Shown here: in pieces, positions 37,348 through 45,960 of the stretch
Layout: every line of letters starts with the position of its first letter
Position numbering within the stretch: the stretch's first letter is position 1
Assembly: GCA_002163975.1 (NCBI GenBank)
Contig: CP019636.1
Span: 4,839,501-4,903,500, forward strand
Origin: Nostocales cyanobacterium HT-58-2
GTDB lineage: Bacteria > Cyanobacteriota > Cyanobacteriia > Cyanobacteriales > Nostocaceae
DNA length: 64,000 nt
Direction of reading: 5' to 3'
Notes under the pieces: generated by a model
What the model was told of the DNA's origin: nothing
The model's database searches: none
Seen by the model: only the letters and a program-made list of their open reading frames with translations
Made by a program: the position numbers and the translations under genes

Positions 37348-38463
37348 ATGCTTGCCTACGCCCAAGAGCTAGTATACAATCTCAAAGAGTTGATGCCGAC
37401 ACAATACCAAAAAAATAATCTTGATACCATGATGGGATTATTTTTGGAGGCGCAAGGGCATCCTTTACCCGAACACTCTCAAACCAAATCTCCGAGTGCA
37501 TTGAGTCGGTTTTTGAATATGAATCCTTGGTCAACAAAGGATATGATTCGTATTGTTCGCAGCCATGTATTAGAGACAGTTTCAAAGGTTTTATCAGCAT
37601 CAGGAAAAGGACGTAGACCATTTTTACAGGTTATTATTGACCTAACGACTCTTGAAAAACGGGGTAAATTCAAAGAGTTTGAGGATTTAATAAGAGTTTA
37701 TAACGGCAAGCGTGGTCTGCATATAGTAGTTGTTTATTTAGTTGTAGGAAAGTGGCGTATACCTTGGAACTTTCGTGTTTGGAGAGGTAAGGGTACACCC
37801 TCACCCGCTCAACTAGGACTCAAGTTAGTGAAGCGTTTACCTAAATATTTAACTGAACGCTTTCAGGTGATTATTTTGGCTGATACGGCCTTTGGGAGCG
37901 TGGAATTTCTTGATGGTGTACGCAAGTTTAGATATCATGCGGTTACAGGTGTGGCTATTAACCGTAAATTAGTTGATGGAAGAGTTTTAAGACATTTACA
38001 CAAACAGGGACAACAAGTCCATTTGGTTGGTTTAAAGTTTCCCGTTACCGTATCTTGGTATTACTTAAAGCGCGATAAGGGCAAGCTTGAAAAACGTTTT
38101 GTCTTGTCTACCCGTCCCATTAAAGCTTCTACTCTCAAGTGGTGGGGTAAGCGTCGTTGGCAAATTGAGGGATGGTTTAAAACCGCAAAGCATCGTTTTG
38201 GTTTGCACCGTTTTGGACAGGGTTCTCTCCTTGGCATGTATCGCTGGCTGATTCTTTCTCTGACTGCCTACCTCATAGCTCATTGGACTTATCTTCATAT
38301 TCAGTCTGCATCACCACCTGATTGGGGTCAGGCTGCACAAACTGCCTTAGAATCTATTTTTCCCCAAATAGTTGTGTCTCTTCTTTTACTTAATATTGAA
38401 CGTCTAGCTCCCCTTGCACGTAGTTGTGGTTTTGACATTTATATTTCCAGGTGCAAGATGTGA
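37348..38463 (+). CDS. IS4/IS701-like DDE transposase in the centre of the compound element
   Basis: 371 aa. DDE-type blocks are IIDLTTLEKRGKFKEF (first Asp), VIILADTAFGSVEFLD (second Asp) and RRWQIEGWFKTAKHRFGLHR (Glu with the Y/W-x2-R-E-like region). Its last five codons and stop lie inside the right arm, which begins at 38449, so its 3' end was probably replaced by the arm sequence. The frame is otherwise intact. Confidence 0.85.
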   Translation: MLAYAQELVYNLKELMPTQYQKNNLDTMMGLFLEAQGHPLPEHSQTKSPSALSRFLNMNPWSTKDMIRIVRSHVLETVSKVLSASGKGRRPFLQVIIDLTTLEKRGKFKEFEDLIRVYNGKRGLHIVVVYLVVGKWRIPWNFRVWRGKGTPSPAQLGLKLVKRLPKYLTERFQVIILADTAFGSVEFLDGVRKFRYHAVTGVAINRKLVDGRVLRHLHKQGQQVHLVGLKFPVTVSWYYLKRDKGKLEKRFVLSTRPIKASTLKWWGKRRWQIEGWFKTAKHRFGLHRFGQGSLLGMYRWLILSLTAYLIAHWTYLHIQSASPPDWGQAAQTALESIFPQIVVSLLLLNIERLAPLARSCGFDIYISRCKM

Positions 38464-38702
38464 GCCTCCGACTAGCGCGGCGACGCACTAGCAAAATATC
38501 GAAGAAACACAGCCTCTCGAATGTATTAAAGCTAATAAATATTACACTGAAGTAGTACCGTGACAGCAAAAACCGTCTTATCAATGGTGCAGTATTTGCC
38601 CGAATGTGAGCCTGGTTCTGGGTGATTTTGGCAGAAATATTGGTGAAGTAATGACCGTTACTATCCCGTTTGAGAGATTAGATTTATTAGCCTCACTCAG
38701 GC

Positions 38703-40130
38703 ATGGTACATCCTTACACAAAAACTATGCGCTCGCTGTGGTCAAAACCTATGAAGAAGCAGGAACAGCCAATTGCCGCAGAGCAAAGAAATCTACCTGT
38801 AATTAACCCGAATGCGGCAGGTATTGATATTGGTGCTGATAGACATTGGGTGAGTGTTCCTGTTGACAGGGATAGCGAGAATGTGCATAGTTTTGCTTGC
38901 TTTACAGCAGAGCTATATGCAATGGCTGATTGGTTAAAACAGTGTGGGATTGAAACGGTGGCAATGGAATCAACAGGGGTCTATTGGATACCTGTGTTTC
39001 AAGTGTTAGAAAGCCGTGGTTTCGAGGTCAAGTTGGTAAATGCTCACTACGTCAAAACTGTACCTGGTCGGAAAACGGATGTTTTAGATTGCCAATGGCT
39101 GCAAAAGTTACATAGTTATGGTTTGTTATCCGGTTCATTCCGTCCAGATGACCAAATCTGTGTCCTGCGTAGTTACATTCGACAACGAGATAACTTAATC
39201 AAGAGTGCTTGTGTTCACGTACAACGAATGCAAAAAGCCTTGACCGAGATGAATCTACAACTGCACAGAGTGATTAGTGACATTACAGGTACTACAGGCT
39301 TGAGCATTATCAAAGCCATTGTCAGGGGCGAACGTAACCCACTTACCCTCGCCGCACTTAAGGATGGGCGTATCAAAGCCTCTTGTGAAGAGATTGCTGC
39401 CGCTTTGACGGGCGATTATCGTGATGAGTTGATTTTCATCCTACAACAGGAATTGCAACTGTACGAGTTTTACCAGACACAGATTCTCGCCGTCGATGCC
39501 CAAATTGAGCAATGCTTGGCTTCATTTGCTGATAGGGTTGATGTGACAAAAAAGCCATTAACCAAACCTAAACGCCGAGGTAAGAAGCAGCCCGGTAATG
39601 CGCCTCAATTTGACCTGCGTACTCACTTGTATCGCATTAGTGGCGTTGATTTTACTCAAATTCAGGGCTTTGGCGCTTTGACCGTATTGATATTGTTGTC
39701 CGAGTTGGGATTAGATCCGACTCGTTTCCCAACTGTGAAGCACTTTACTTCATGGTTAGGTTTATGCCCTGGTAGCCGTGTGACTGGTGGTAAAGTCAAA
39801 AGCTCTCAAACTCGCTCTGTTGTTAGTCGTGCTGCCAACGCTTTCCGGATGGCGGCTCAAACTCTTTGCCGTAGTAACTCGGCTTTAGGTGCTTATTACC
39901 GTCGTATGCAAGCCAAAATCGGCGCTCCCAAAGCTATTACTGCTGCTGCTCACAAGCTAGCACGTATTTTTTATCGCCTTTGGACTTCTGGTGATAAATT
40001 TATTGACCCTGGTGTTGATGCTTATGAGCAACAGTATCGAGAGCGGGTAGTTAATAACCTCAAGAAAAAAGCTTTGACTTTTGGTTTAGAACTCATCCCC
40101 ATTTCTGACTCAACGCAATGTGTTTCTTGA
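38703..40130 (+). CDS. IS110-family transposase, right copy
   Basis: 475 aa, the same protein as at 35375-36802 but on the opposite strand. ATG 38751 (MKKQEQ) is the alternative start. DEDD residues are intact. Its 3' end faces outward and its last codons are read into the vnfK frame as a false tail (LKKHIALSQKWG on the minus strand). Confidence 0.9.
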   Translation: MVHPYTKTMRSLWSKPMKKQEQPIAAEQRNLPVINPNAAGIDIGADRHWVSVPVDRDSENVHSFACFTAELYAMADWLKQCGIETVAMESTGVYWIPVFQVLESRGFEVKLVNAHYVKTVPGRKTDVLDCQWLQKLHSYGLLSGSFRPDDQICVLRSYIRQRDNLIKSACVHVQRMQKALTEMNLQLHRVISDITGTTGLSIIKAIVRGERNPLTLAALKDGRIKASCEEIAAALTGDYRDELIFILQQELQLYEFYQTQILAVDAQIEQCLASFADRVDVTKKPLTKPKRRGKKQPGNAPQFDLRTHLYRISGVDFTQIQGFGALTVLILLSELGLDPTRFPTVKHFTSWLGLCPGSRVTGGKVKSSQTRSVVSRAANAFRMAAQTLCRSNSALGAYYRRMQAKIGAPKAITAAAHKLARIFYRLWTSGDKFIDPGVDAYEQQYRERVVNNLKKKALTFGLELIPISDSTQCVS

Positions 40131-40479
40131 GAGAAGTGGTAATGATGGGAATCAATCGCAGGTCAGGATATCGTGCTACCAGAGTTTTCACACCTTCTTC
40201 AATCCGTGGCATACCGCCAAACACAGCACTAGCTTCATGGAGGGAAGAAGAAGCAATGTCGAAGTTTTCTTTCAAGTGTTGGGCAAAGATGAGTCGGACA
40301 AACATACTACAACCTTGTCCACCATGCACCAGGGGAATACAATCTTTGACACCGATGGTTGCATATTCTGCACCCGCAGGCTGACAGGTAAATATGGGAT
40401 TGATTACCCCAGCACGTTCTTTCTTGCTGACAGCTAAAGTCATCCTTATGGTCTCCTGAATGGTGTAAAGTTTCTGGTA

Positions 40480-40555
40480 AAAGAACTCAGAACTTGCGTT
40501 CTTTTACAGAATTGAATTTCGCCTAAATTCTGACTCTGAGAGTTCTGAGTTCTTT
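40480..40555. repeat. 15-bp perfect inverted repeat between vnfDG and vnfK
   Basis: AAAGAACTCAGAACT at 40480-40494 and AGTTCTGAGTTCTTT at 40541-40555 enclose 46 bp. In RNA this would be a stable hairpin in the 307-bp spacer between the vnfDG remnant and vnfK. It could be an RNA-processing or stability element; RNA processing is reported for cyanobacterial vnf transcripts. Confidence 0.7.
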
Positions 40556-40750
40556 GTGAGTGATTGTGTAAGTACAAAAAAATCGGGGACTGAGAGAAAT
40601 TGCTAGGAGATTGAAGAGCTAGCAATTTTTGGTGTTACTGAATTCAAGTATGAAAGTTAATAATTAACTTGATCAAACTCTTACTCTCTTTGTCTATGTG
40701 CCTGGAGCCTAAGTTAACTTCATACCCGGATTCAGCAACGCCCATTTTCT

Positions 40751-41302
40751 TTAGTAGAGAGAATGGTTTAGTTCAGCATTCAGAGAACCAGTGATAGCAA
40801 TACCAATCAGCTTTTGTTTAACTAGCTCTAGTACTGCCTTAATGTGTGCTTTCTCCGCGTTATTCAACCATGAGAATTTGGTTTTTAGGTCAACTACGTA
40901 GACAATCATCCGTTTGATGTCCGGAAATTCGGCAAATGCTTCTAGTATCGACTTCTTGAGTTGTTTTTCACCACCAAAGACGATGTGGGACTCTTTCATG
41001 TCCGATGACCAGACATATTTGAGTTGGAAGTTGCCGTTGTCACTGGGATAGCGTTTGGTGTGCCAGGTGTCGTAAGCACAACCGATTGGTCCATGAATCA
41101 TTTGGATGGTGTCTTTGAGAACACCGCCAATCACTAGCTTGGCTCCACAATAACTGCATCCTCGCTCTGACAATGAGCCGGGTATTGTTTCTGTGTTGGA
41201 AAGAGGCAGAAACTGGGTTGTATCTTCTCCTTTTTCTTTGATGTAAACGTGCTTTTCCCGTTCGGGTATGGTTTCATCGCACTTCAATAGTTTCAATGCC
41301 AT
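40751..41302 (-). pseudogene. vnfDG: vnfDG fusion gene reduced by a large in-frame internal deletion
   Basis: 183 aa. Residues 1-135 are VnfD N-terminus: LKCDETIPEREKHVYIKEKG, LSERGCSYCGAKLVIGGVLK, MIHGPIGCAYDTWHTKRYPS, IVFGGEKQLKKSI, DIKRMIVYV. Without transition the last 45 residues are VnfG (delta subunit) C-terminus: TKFSWLNNAEKAHIKAV, IAITGSLNAELNHSLY. In Anabaena variabilis vnfD and vnfG are one fused gene of roughly 590 codons, so about 400 codons are missing here, in frame. The third P-cluster cysteine and the cofactor Cys and His are lost. The product cannot be an active alpha subunit. Confidence 0.88.
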
Positions 41303-41647
41303 AATGTCATTGCTCCTTATCCTATTTCAATACAACAACAAGCCTTCTTTTTCTTCTGCTTGAGAAGAAAGATTCTTTTTCTTTTCTCTTTTTAAATATT
41401 AACTATATTTTTTTAAGTTAATAGTTGTTTTAATAACAAAAATATAAAAAATGATGGCAAAAACTTAATTCCCTTTCTCGTATGTAGACAGTTCTGTCTA
41501 TTTTATAAATGATTATTTTTTATATTTTATATCACTCACAAAACAAGTTGAATCGCGTTTTTATTAACCATAAAAATAAAAGTTCGACTTATTAGAAAAG
41601 TCGAAACTCTTTGCTAACAGCGAATAGTCTTTTTGTTTAAAGCCCCA
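41303..41647. other. 345-bp leader upstream of vnfDG, AT-rich, no gene
   Basis: It lies between the nifX-like gene and the vnfDG remnant, both on the minus strand. Next to vnfDG there is AAGGAGCAATGAC, a good ribosome site. The rest is poly-A/T runs with no open frame. A promoter for vnfDG probably lies here; I cannot identify boxes with confidence. Confidence 0.45.
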
Positions 41648-42049
41648 TTATTCTTCATCCTGAGAATGTGCCAAGTTATTGTTCTCCTGTAGTAAGGCTT
41701 TACGTAACATAGGTGGGGCACTACCATTTAAACTTTGTACTAGCATATGTAGAATATCGGGAACTCTATCATATTCTTGTGCTCTAACAAGAGTTACGCC
41801 CTTCTTCATCAACTTGTTTCCTGCTGGTTTGCCAATGGCTTGAACATATACAATTTTGCAATCAAGAACTGCTTCCATTTTTGGTGTAATCTTATCTTCA
41901 TGTGCAGCTTCTTCTAAGTCGCCTTCAAAGGTCAAAGTCTCAACAAAATTAAATCCATCCTTAGATACTTCATACACATCAATTTCTTTGGCTAAGCCAA
42001 AGTGGGTGTTAATGTGGGTTCCGTCACTTGTGGTAAACGCTACTTTCAT
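41648..42049 (-). CDS. NifX/VnfX-like cofactor-binding protein
   Basis: 133 aa: MKVAFTTSDGTHINTHFGLA, EIDVYEVSKDGF, DCKIVYVQAIGKPAGNKLMK. It is a dinitrogenase iron-molybdenum cofactor-binding fold and close to NifX at 55385-55798, sharing KVAFTTSDxxHIN and the C-terminal PPxLRKAL. NifX-type proteins hold cofactor precursors and pass them on. It follows the second nifE by 72 bp and precedes vnfDG, so it may serve the vanadium cofactor. Confidence 0.85.
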   Translation of the reverse strand: MKVAFTTSDGTHINTHFGLAKEIDVYEVSKDGFNFVETLTFEGDLEEAAHEDKITPKMEAVLDCKIVYVQAIGKPAGNKLMKKGVTLVRAQEYDRVPDILHMLVQSLNGSAPPMLRKALLQENNNLAHSQDEE

Positions 42050-42121
42050 TTATTTACTCCAGATATTTGGTAATTGTTCTTTGTACTTTGTCATTCGTCG
42101 CTAACCAAGACTAATGACGAG

Positions 42122-43534
42122 TTAATCATGGTCGGTTTTTTCATTCCACCAAGGAGCAGGTTTTCTAACTTGTTTCCAGACAGGACTATACAAGGCTTTA
42201 TACAATTCCTGTGCCATTTTCAGCATCCCTGCATAACCAGCGTAAGCATGATGACGTTCATGGTTAACATCCAAAAAAGGAATCCGTGCTTTCAGTGCTG
42301 TGTATTGATTGCTTGCTCCGGCAACCAACATATCAGCTTTTGTATCCTTCAGTACTTGTAGTAATACATTAGGACTTCCCTTTGATAAGACAATCCCATC
42401 TTGACCAAGCAATTGCTTAATTTTGGTTTTCTCTTCTTCTGTACTCTTTCTATCACTGGTAGCAACAACTTCCATTCCCAAGTCTCTTGCTGCTGAAATA
42501 ATCGACCAACTTTTTACGCCACCACTATAAAGAACAATGCGCTTACCTTTTAACCGAGAACGGTAGTAAGCCAGAGCAATATCTAGGGCTGCTGTTTCTT
42601 CTGAAATTAACCATTCTGTTCGTTCTGGAAGGTAACATGAAGTCAAGTTATTCTGAAGAGATTCGCTTAATATTGCTGCAATATTTCGCAAGCAACGATT
42701 CATGTTTTCTACACCATAAAAAGATTCTTCAATGTAAGAAATTCCATAACGTTCCTTCATTGTTTGTGCTATTCCTAGTGATACGTTAGAGCAAATCACT
42801 ACATTCAACTTAGCGCGATGAGCGTAGCAAATTTCTTGATAGCGCGCATCACCCGTGATTTTGGAGAGAACACGAATACCTAATCTATTGAATAGTGGTA
42901 AAATATTCCACATTTCACCAGCAACGTTGTATTCACCAATGATATTGATATCGAATGGTGTAGTAACTTCTGGTTCCGCAGTTCCAACCACATGTTCTAG
43001 TAAAGCTTGACCACCGATGCGGTTACCTAAATTTTTACTACCAAGAAATCCAGGTGAATTGATATAGACAACCGGAATACCAATTTTCTTTGCAGCTGCT
43101 TTACAGATACTATCTGTATCATCACCTATCAAAGCAATCACACAAGTAGCATAGACAAAGACAGCCGCAGGATTGTAGCGTTGAGCGATGTTAAGAATAG
43201 TTTGATAAAGCTTCTTTTCACCACCAAAAATGACTTCATTCTCACTCAAGTCAGTGCTGAAGCCGATTTTATATAATTCAGAACCTGAGGAAAGGCTACC
43301 ACAATTTTCCCAAGGGTTGCGAGTGCAGGCAACAGGACCATGTACTAAATGAGCAACATCAGTAATTGGTACAAGAGCAACCATCGCCCCCTCAAAAGAA
43401 CAATTCCCTTGGGCTGCACCTGGTTGTGGTGGTTTTTTACAAGATTTCTTTTTCTTGTTCTCCAACATCTTCTGGTTATGTTGGCAGGTTGTTTCATTGA
43501 GTAATTTGTTGATTTTTACTTGAGTGTTTTTCAT
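42122..43534 (-). CDS. nifE: Second NifE-family scaffold protein, in the vnf locus
   Basis: 470 aa, intact. It is strongly similar to NifE at 57244-58767 throughout: PGAAQGNCSFEGAMVALVPI, HLVHGPVAC, VIFGGEKKLYQTI, GSKNLGNRIGGQALL, NIIGEYNVAGEMW, CYAHRAKLNVVIC, EESFYGVENMNRCLRNIAA, LYSGGVKSWSIISAA. A Cys/Lys-rich N-terminus (KKKKSCKKP) is kept. With the nifX-like gene it forms a pair duplicated from the nif cluster. It might supply the EN scaffold for the V system or serve as a spare NifE. The length lacks the repeat-derived tail of the other copy. Confidence 0.88.
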   Translation of the reverse strand: MKNTQVKINKLLNETTCQHNQKMLENKKKKSCKKPPQPGAAQGNCSFEGAMVALVPITDVAHLVHGPVACTRNPWENCGSLSSGSELYKIGFSTDLSENEVIFGGEKKLYQTILNIAQRYNPAAVFVYATCVIALIGDDTDSICKAAAKKIGIPVVYINSPGFLGSKNLGNRIGGQALLEHVVGTAEPEVTTPFDINIIGEYNVAGEMWNILPLFNRLGIRVLSKITGDARYQEICYAHRAKLNVVICSNVSLGIAQTMKERYGISYIEESFYGVENMNRCLRNIAAILSESLQNNLTSCYLPERTEWLISEETAALDIALAYYRSRLKGKRIVLYSGGVKSWSIISAARDLGMEVVATSDRKSTEEEKTKIKQLLGQDGIVLSKGSPNVLLQVLKDTKADMLVAGASNQYTALKARIPFLDVNHERHHAYAGYAGMLKMAQELYKALYSPVWKQVRKPAPWWNEKTDHD

Positions 43535-43638
43535 GTCTTGGCTTGTGCTGAATAGGATGACGTGAAGAAAGGTAGTGTCGAATTAGAATTTGATTTGTTA
43601 TAGTTCTTAACTTTTAGTTGGTGAAAAATGGCTTGTAC

Positions 43639-43646
43639 AATACTTG
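43639..43646. promoter_or_regulatory. AATACTTG word upstream of the second nifE
   Basis: The word sits 105 bp before the nifE-like start in GTACAATACTTGTTTAT and matches the AAATACTTG core seen upstream of the molbindin and vnfR-like genes. A single copy; the link to VnfR is speculative. Confidence 0.25.
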
Positions 43647-43681
43647 TTTATATAGTTTTTGTTCATTTTCGCCCTTTGAAG

Positions 43682-44489
43682 TTAGTTATTCAAAATTAAA
43701 GGTGAGTCAAAACCATATTTAGTCAAAATTTGTTGTCCATTTTGGGAAAGAATATACATCGCCAGCATCACTCCAGAACTGCGGGCATCTTTCATCAAAG
43801 TCATACCGTAATTAGCTTTTACTGCAAGATTATCTGGTAGTTTTACTATCTGTATACTTGGTGCTGATAAAACAGCTAATCTAGCATCAGTGCGATAGCC
43901 TAAAAAGATATCTACCTGTTGTGTCTCAGTTATGGAAGTATGCAAGTTCATTCTTTCCCTTGGGGACAATAAGAGAATTATGTCCACTTACCAAGCGCAG
44001 TGCTTTTTGATTTTGCTTGTTAAAGCTACCTAGTTGTACTTTTTCAGCTTTACGGAATATCTCCTGTGAATAGTCCCCAGAAGCATCTTCATTTGGCGTT
44101 GATATTCCTAATCTAATTTCTGGATTTAACATCCAATCTAACAGATTATTTGGCATCACAGTTAAACTAGGTTTAACAATTGCACACATTTCATTTCTAA
44201 TAAAATTCACCACAGAACTGCTTCTATTAGCCTTCATCAAAATAGTTGGATTTTCCATATCAACGCTAGCAAATATATCACTGTACTCTCCACTTAAAAG
44301 ACGTTTCTGCAACAAGCTAGAGTGGTCAAATTCTAGTTTTATAGGAATGCTGTTTTCTTTAGAAAAAGCTTGTGCAACTTCTGAGAGAGCACCTCTTAAG
44401 GTATCAGATGCGTATAGGATAATTGAATTCTGATAATGTTGATGCCAAAGAACTTGTTGTTTGTCATTGAACTGTATTAATACCGCCAT
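43682..44489 (-). pseudogene. ModA-like oxyanion-binding protein, frameshifted
   Basis: The first frame from 44489 reads IILYASDTLRGALSEVAQAF, DIFASVDMENPTIL, RLGISTPNEDASGDYSQEIF, SLIVPKGKNELAY and then stops at 43931-43936. The second frame carries on with ETQQVDIFLGYRTDARLAVL, IVKLPDNLAVKANYGMTLMK, YILSQNGQQILTKYGFDSPL. Together they make one molybdate-type binding protein of about 265 aa with a frame break near 43940. There is no signal peptide at the annotated start, so an export signal may be lost or the protein was cytoplasmic. Confidence 0.75.
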
Positions 44490-44633
44490 AAATGTAACTC
44501 CTATTACTAGTTAAGCTATGAATCTAGACTGTATAGAAAAGGTCAAAAAATAGAAAAAGTCAAAAAGCTTATTTAAGCGTTACCCTTATTAACTTATAGA
44601 AGCAGCATATTAGAGAGTTTTTCCTCAGCTTGA

Positions 44634-44891
44634 TTATTGTAGACATCCAAAAATTCCTCGTTCTAACAACTGTCGTTCTTCTGTGTTTTTAGTATGAAGA
44701 GGAAAGATAGAAGAGTGGATAGTGAGACAGCGCTGCAGGAGAGTTTCCCGACCTAGGCAAGACTGCATTAGCGCAGCGGTAGCGACGTCAGGAGCGTCAC
44801 CCGAAGGGTAAAAGGAGTAACCAAGTGGGTCTGCAAAAGGTGTTCTATAGCGCATTGACCCCACATCCCCTATCGGCAGAAAACCTATCAA
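44634..44891. repeat. GC-rich cyanobacterial repeat block in the modA-mop spacer
   Basis: The stretch around 44740-44830 has nested palindromes such as GACAGCGCTGC, TTAGCGCAGCGGTAGCG, GCGTCACCCGAAGGGTA. The ACCCGAAGGGT core is shared with repeats inside vnfR1, before nifH and in the IS5 gene tail. An 85-codon frame across it has no family resemblance and is taken as an artefact of the repeat. Confidence 0.55.
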
Positions 44892-45073
44892 ATGGTAATG
44901 TTCAACTCTTGAGGAAACACACTGTTGAACATTGTTTTCTCTAGTGTATAAGTCATAATCTTGCTTGTCGTTGATTGATTGCAGATATCAAACAGTATGA
45001 CCAGGAGTAGTATCTTGATGAAAGTACTCAAAACTTTATTCGGAGTTTTCTAAAAGCGCGGAATTAGAAAAAA

Positions 45074-45099
45074 TGGGAAAGGGAAATTTCCCTTTCCCA
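45074..45099. repeat. Perfect 26-bp palindrome in the 1.2-kb modA-mop spacer
   Basis: TGGGAAAGGGAAA followed directly by its exact complement TTTCCCTTTCCCA. There is no loop and no T-run after it, so it is an unusual terminator; as DNA it is a fully symmetric site. A second short palindrome, AAAAAGATAAAA-G-TTTTATCTTTTT, lies at about 45300-45325. Confidence 0.7.
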
Positions 45100-45496
45100 A
45101 GTTAGATACACCTCAACCAGTAAAGTTAAAAGTTAGATGTATCTCATCCAGCAAGCTTTTATTTTTATATTCAGTGAAAAGTCACAAGGTCGATTAGTTT
45201 ACCACGCTAAACAAAACTTTCCAATTCGATATGAAGTAAATCGTAGTAAGTGAAGTTGCCTAAGATATTGTGATTGACCAAGACCATAGACGAACTGTAA
45301 AAAGATAAAAGTTTTATCTTTTTTAGGGACTATGATCTATCAGATACCTGAAAAGTACAGTTACAGAAAATCGTAACTGATTCAATAGCACCTTCCAAAG
45401 AAATAGCTAAGTCTTCTAACGTGTTGCCTTTCTTGAGGAAGACCTGTTAATGTTTTTGCTATTTTTATCCCCTTGATGCAAGCATATCATACACAT

Positions 45497-45631
45497 TGCA
45501 AAAGTATTTGCTGTTTTTTAATTTTTTTTTAGCGACAATATCATTTATCTTGCACAAATACTTACTCAAGCTGAATTTAGTGCAAGCTTAGTATACATAA
45601 TGCTAAAATATTTGCGTCAGCACAAATACTT
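45497..45631. promoter_or_regulatory. Cluster of AAATACTT words upstream of the molbindin gene
   Basis: GCAAAAGTATTTGC (AAGTATTT at 45502-45509), CACAAATACTTAC (AAATACTT at 45556-45563), GCTAAAATATTTGC (45602-45615) and CACAAATACTTTG (AAATACTT at 45624-45631) lie 58-190 bp before the start at 45689. The regular reuse of one word suggests a repressor or activator site; VnfR is the natural candidate because its genes follow. Confidence 0.45.
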
Positions 45632-45688
45632 TGTCTGCACATGGCTTATAATTACGCTTTAGCTTCTTAGACACGAACCTCTTATCCT

Positions 45689-45877
45689 ATGATCGCCTAC
45701 TCTACTCTTCAAGTTATTCGCACAGAAATAAGTAGTCAGGTAACTTTAAAGGTTGTTCATGAAGTAGAGTTAACTTCTATTATTACCACTGCCTCAGCAG
45801 ATGAATTGGAGTTATACGAGGAAACAGAAGCTTATGCAGTGATTAATTCCTGTTCTCTTACTTTAGGCAGAGAATAA
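45689..45877 (+). CDS. Molbindin-like (Mop/TOBE) oxyanion-binding protein
   Basis: 62 aa: VTLKVVHEVELTSIITTASA, DELELYEETEAYAVINSCSL, TLGRE. The pattern V-x-L-x-V, ELTSIIT, S-A-D-E-L-x-L, A-Y-A-V-I-x-x-x-S-x-x-L is that of Mop domains, which assemble to bind molybdate or tungstate. The N-terminus is short and lacks the usual S-A-R-N motif. No strong Shine-Dalgarno sequence. Lying between oxyanion genes and vnfR1 it would fit metal storage or sensing (inference). Confidence 0.65.
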   Translation: MIAYSTLQVIRTEISSQVTLKVVHEVELTSIITTASADELELYEETEAYAVINSCSLTLGRE

Positions 45878-45960
45878 TCTTTCAACCCCGTTTTTACCTT
45901 CTTTTTCAACATCAACTAGCAAAAAGTTCAATTTATTGACTGTAAAAAAGCAAAAACTGA

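Larger units (their letters stand above)
35372..40133. mobile_element. Compound element: inverted IS110 copies flanking an IS4/IS701-like gene, inserted in vnfK
   Basis: Two arms of 1685 bp (35372-37056 and 38449-40133) are inverted copies; the encoded transposases read identical. The 1392-bp centre holds a DDE transposase. The outer ends are CTCTCAAGAAACACATTGCG and its complement. AAGT occurs at 35368-35371 and again at 40134-40137, a 4-bp direct repeat of the target. Both outer ends are the transposase 3' ends, so this is not one simple IS110 insertion. Confidence 0.85.
34286..40443 (-). pseudogene. vnfK: vnfK (V-nitrogenase beta subunit) split by an insertion and carrying a premature TGA
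   Basis: N-terminal part (40443-40138): MTLAVSKKERAGVINPIFTC, with CQPAGAEYATIGVKDC, HGGQGCSMFVR and a frame reaching LIPIITT. Removing 35372-40133 plus one AAGT copy restores ITTCSTETIGDDVEG and the frame continues through VGPTPIGIKNTNAWLQ and YGDPDLVIGLAEF to NKIPMV. There TGA (34436-34438) replaces the arginine expected in PMVRVGFP; the rest (VGFPTFDRAGLWKNP, ISYRGAEWLGDAI, EWILNVW) stays in frame to TAA at 34286. Cysteine ligands of the P-cluster are present in both halves. Insertion and stop codon each abolish the product. Confidence 0.9.

Noticed and set aside
42122..43534. Calling the second NifE as VnfE
   Set aside because: It is far closer to the nif-cluster NifE than to the gene at 32668-34196, which occupies the VnfE position next to VnfN.
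44634..44891. 85-codon minus-strand frame
   Set aside because: Lies in GC-rich palindromic repeat DNA and resembles no protein.
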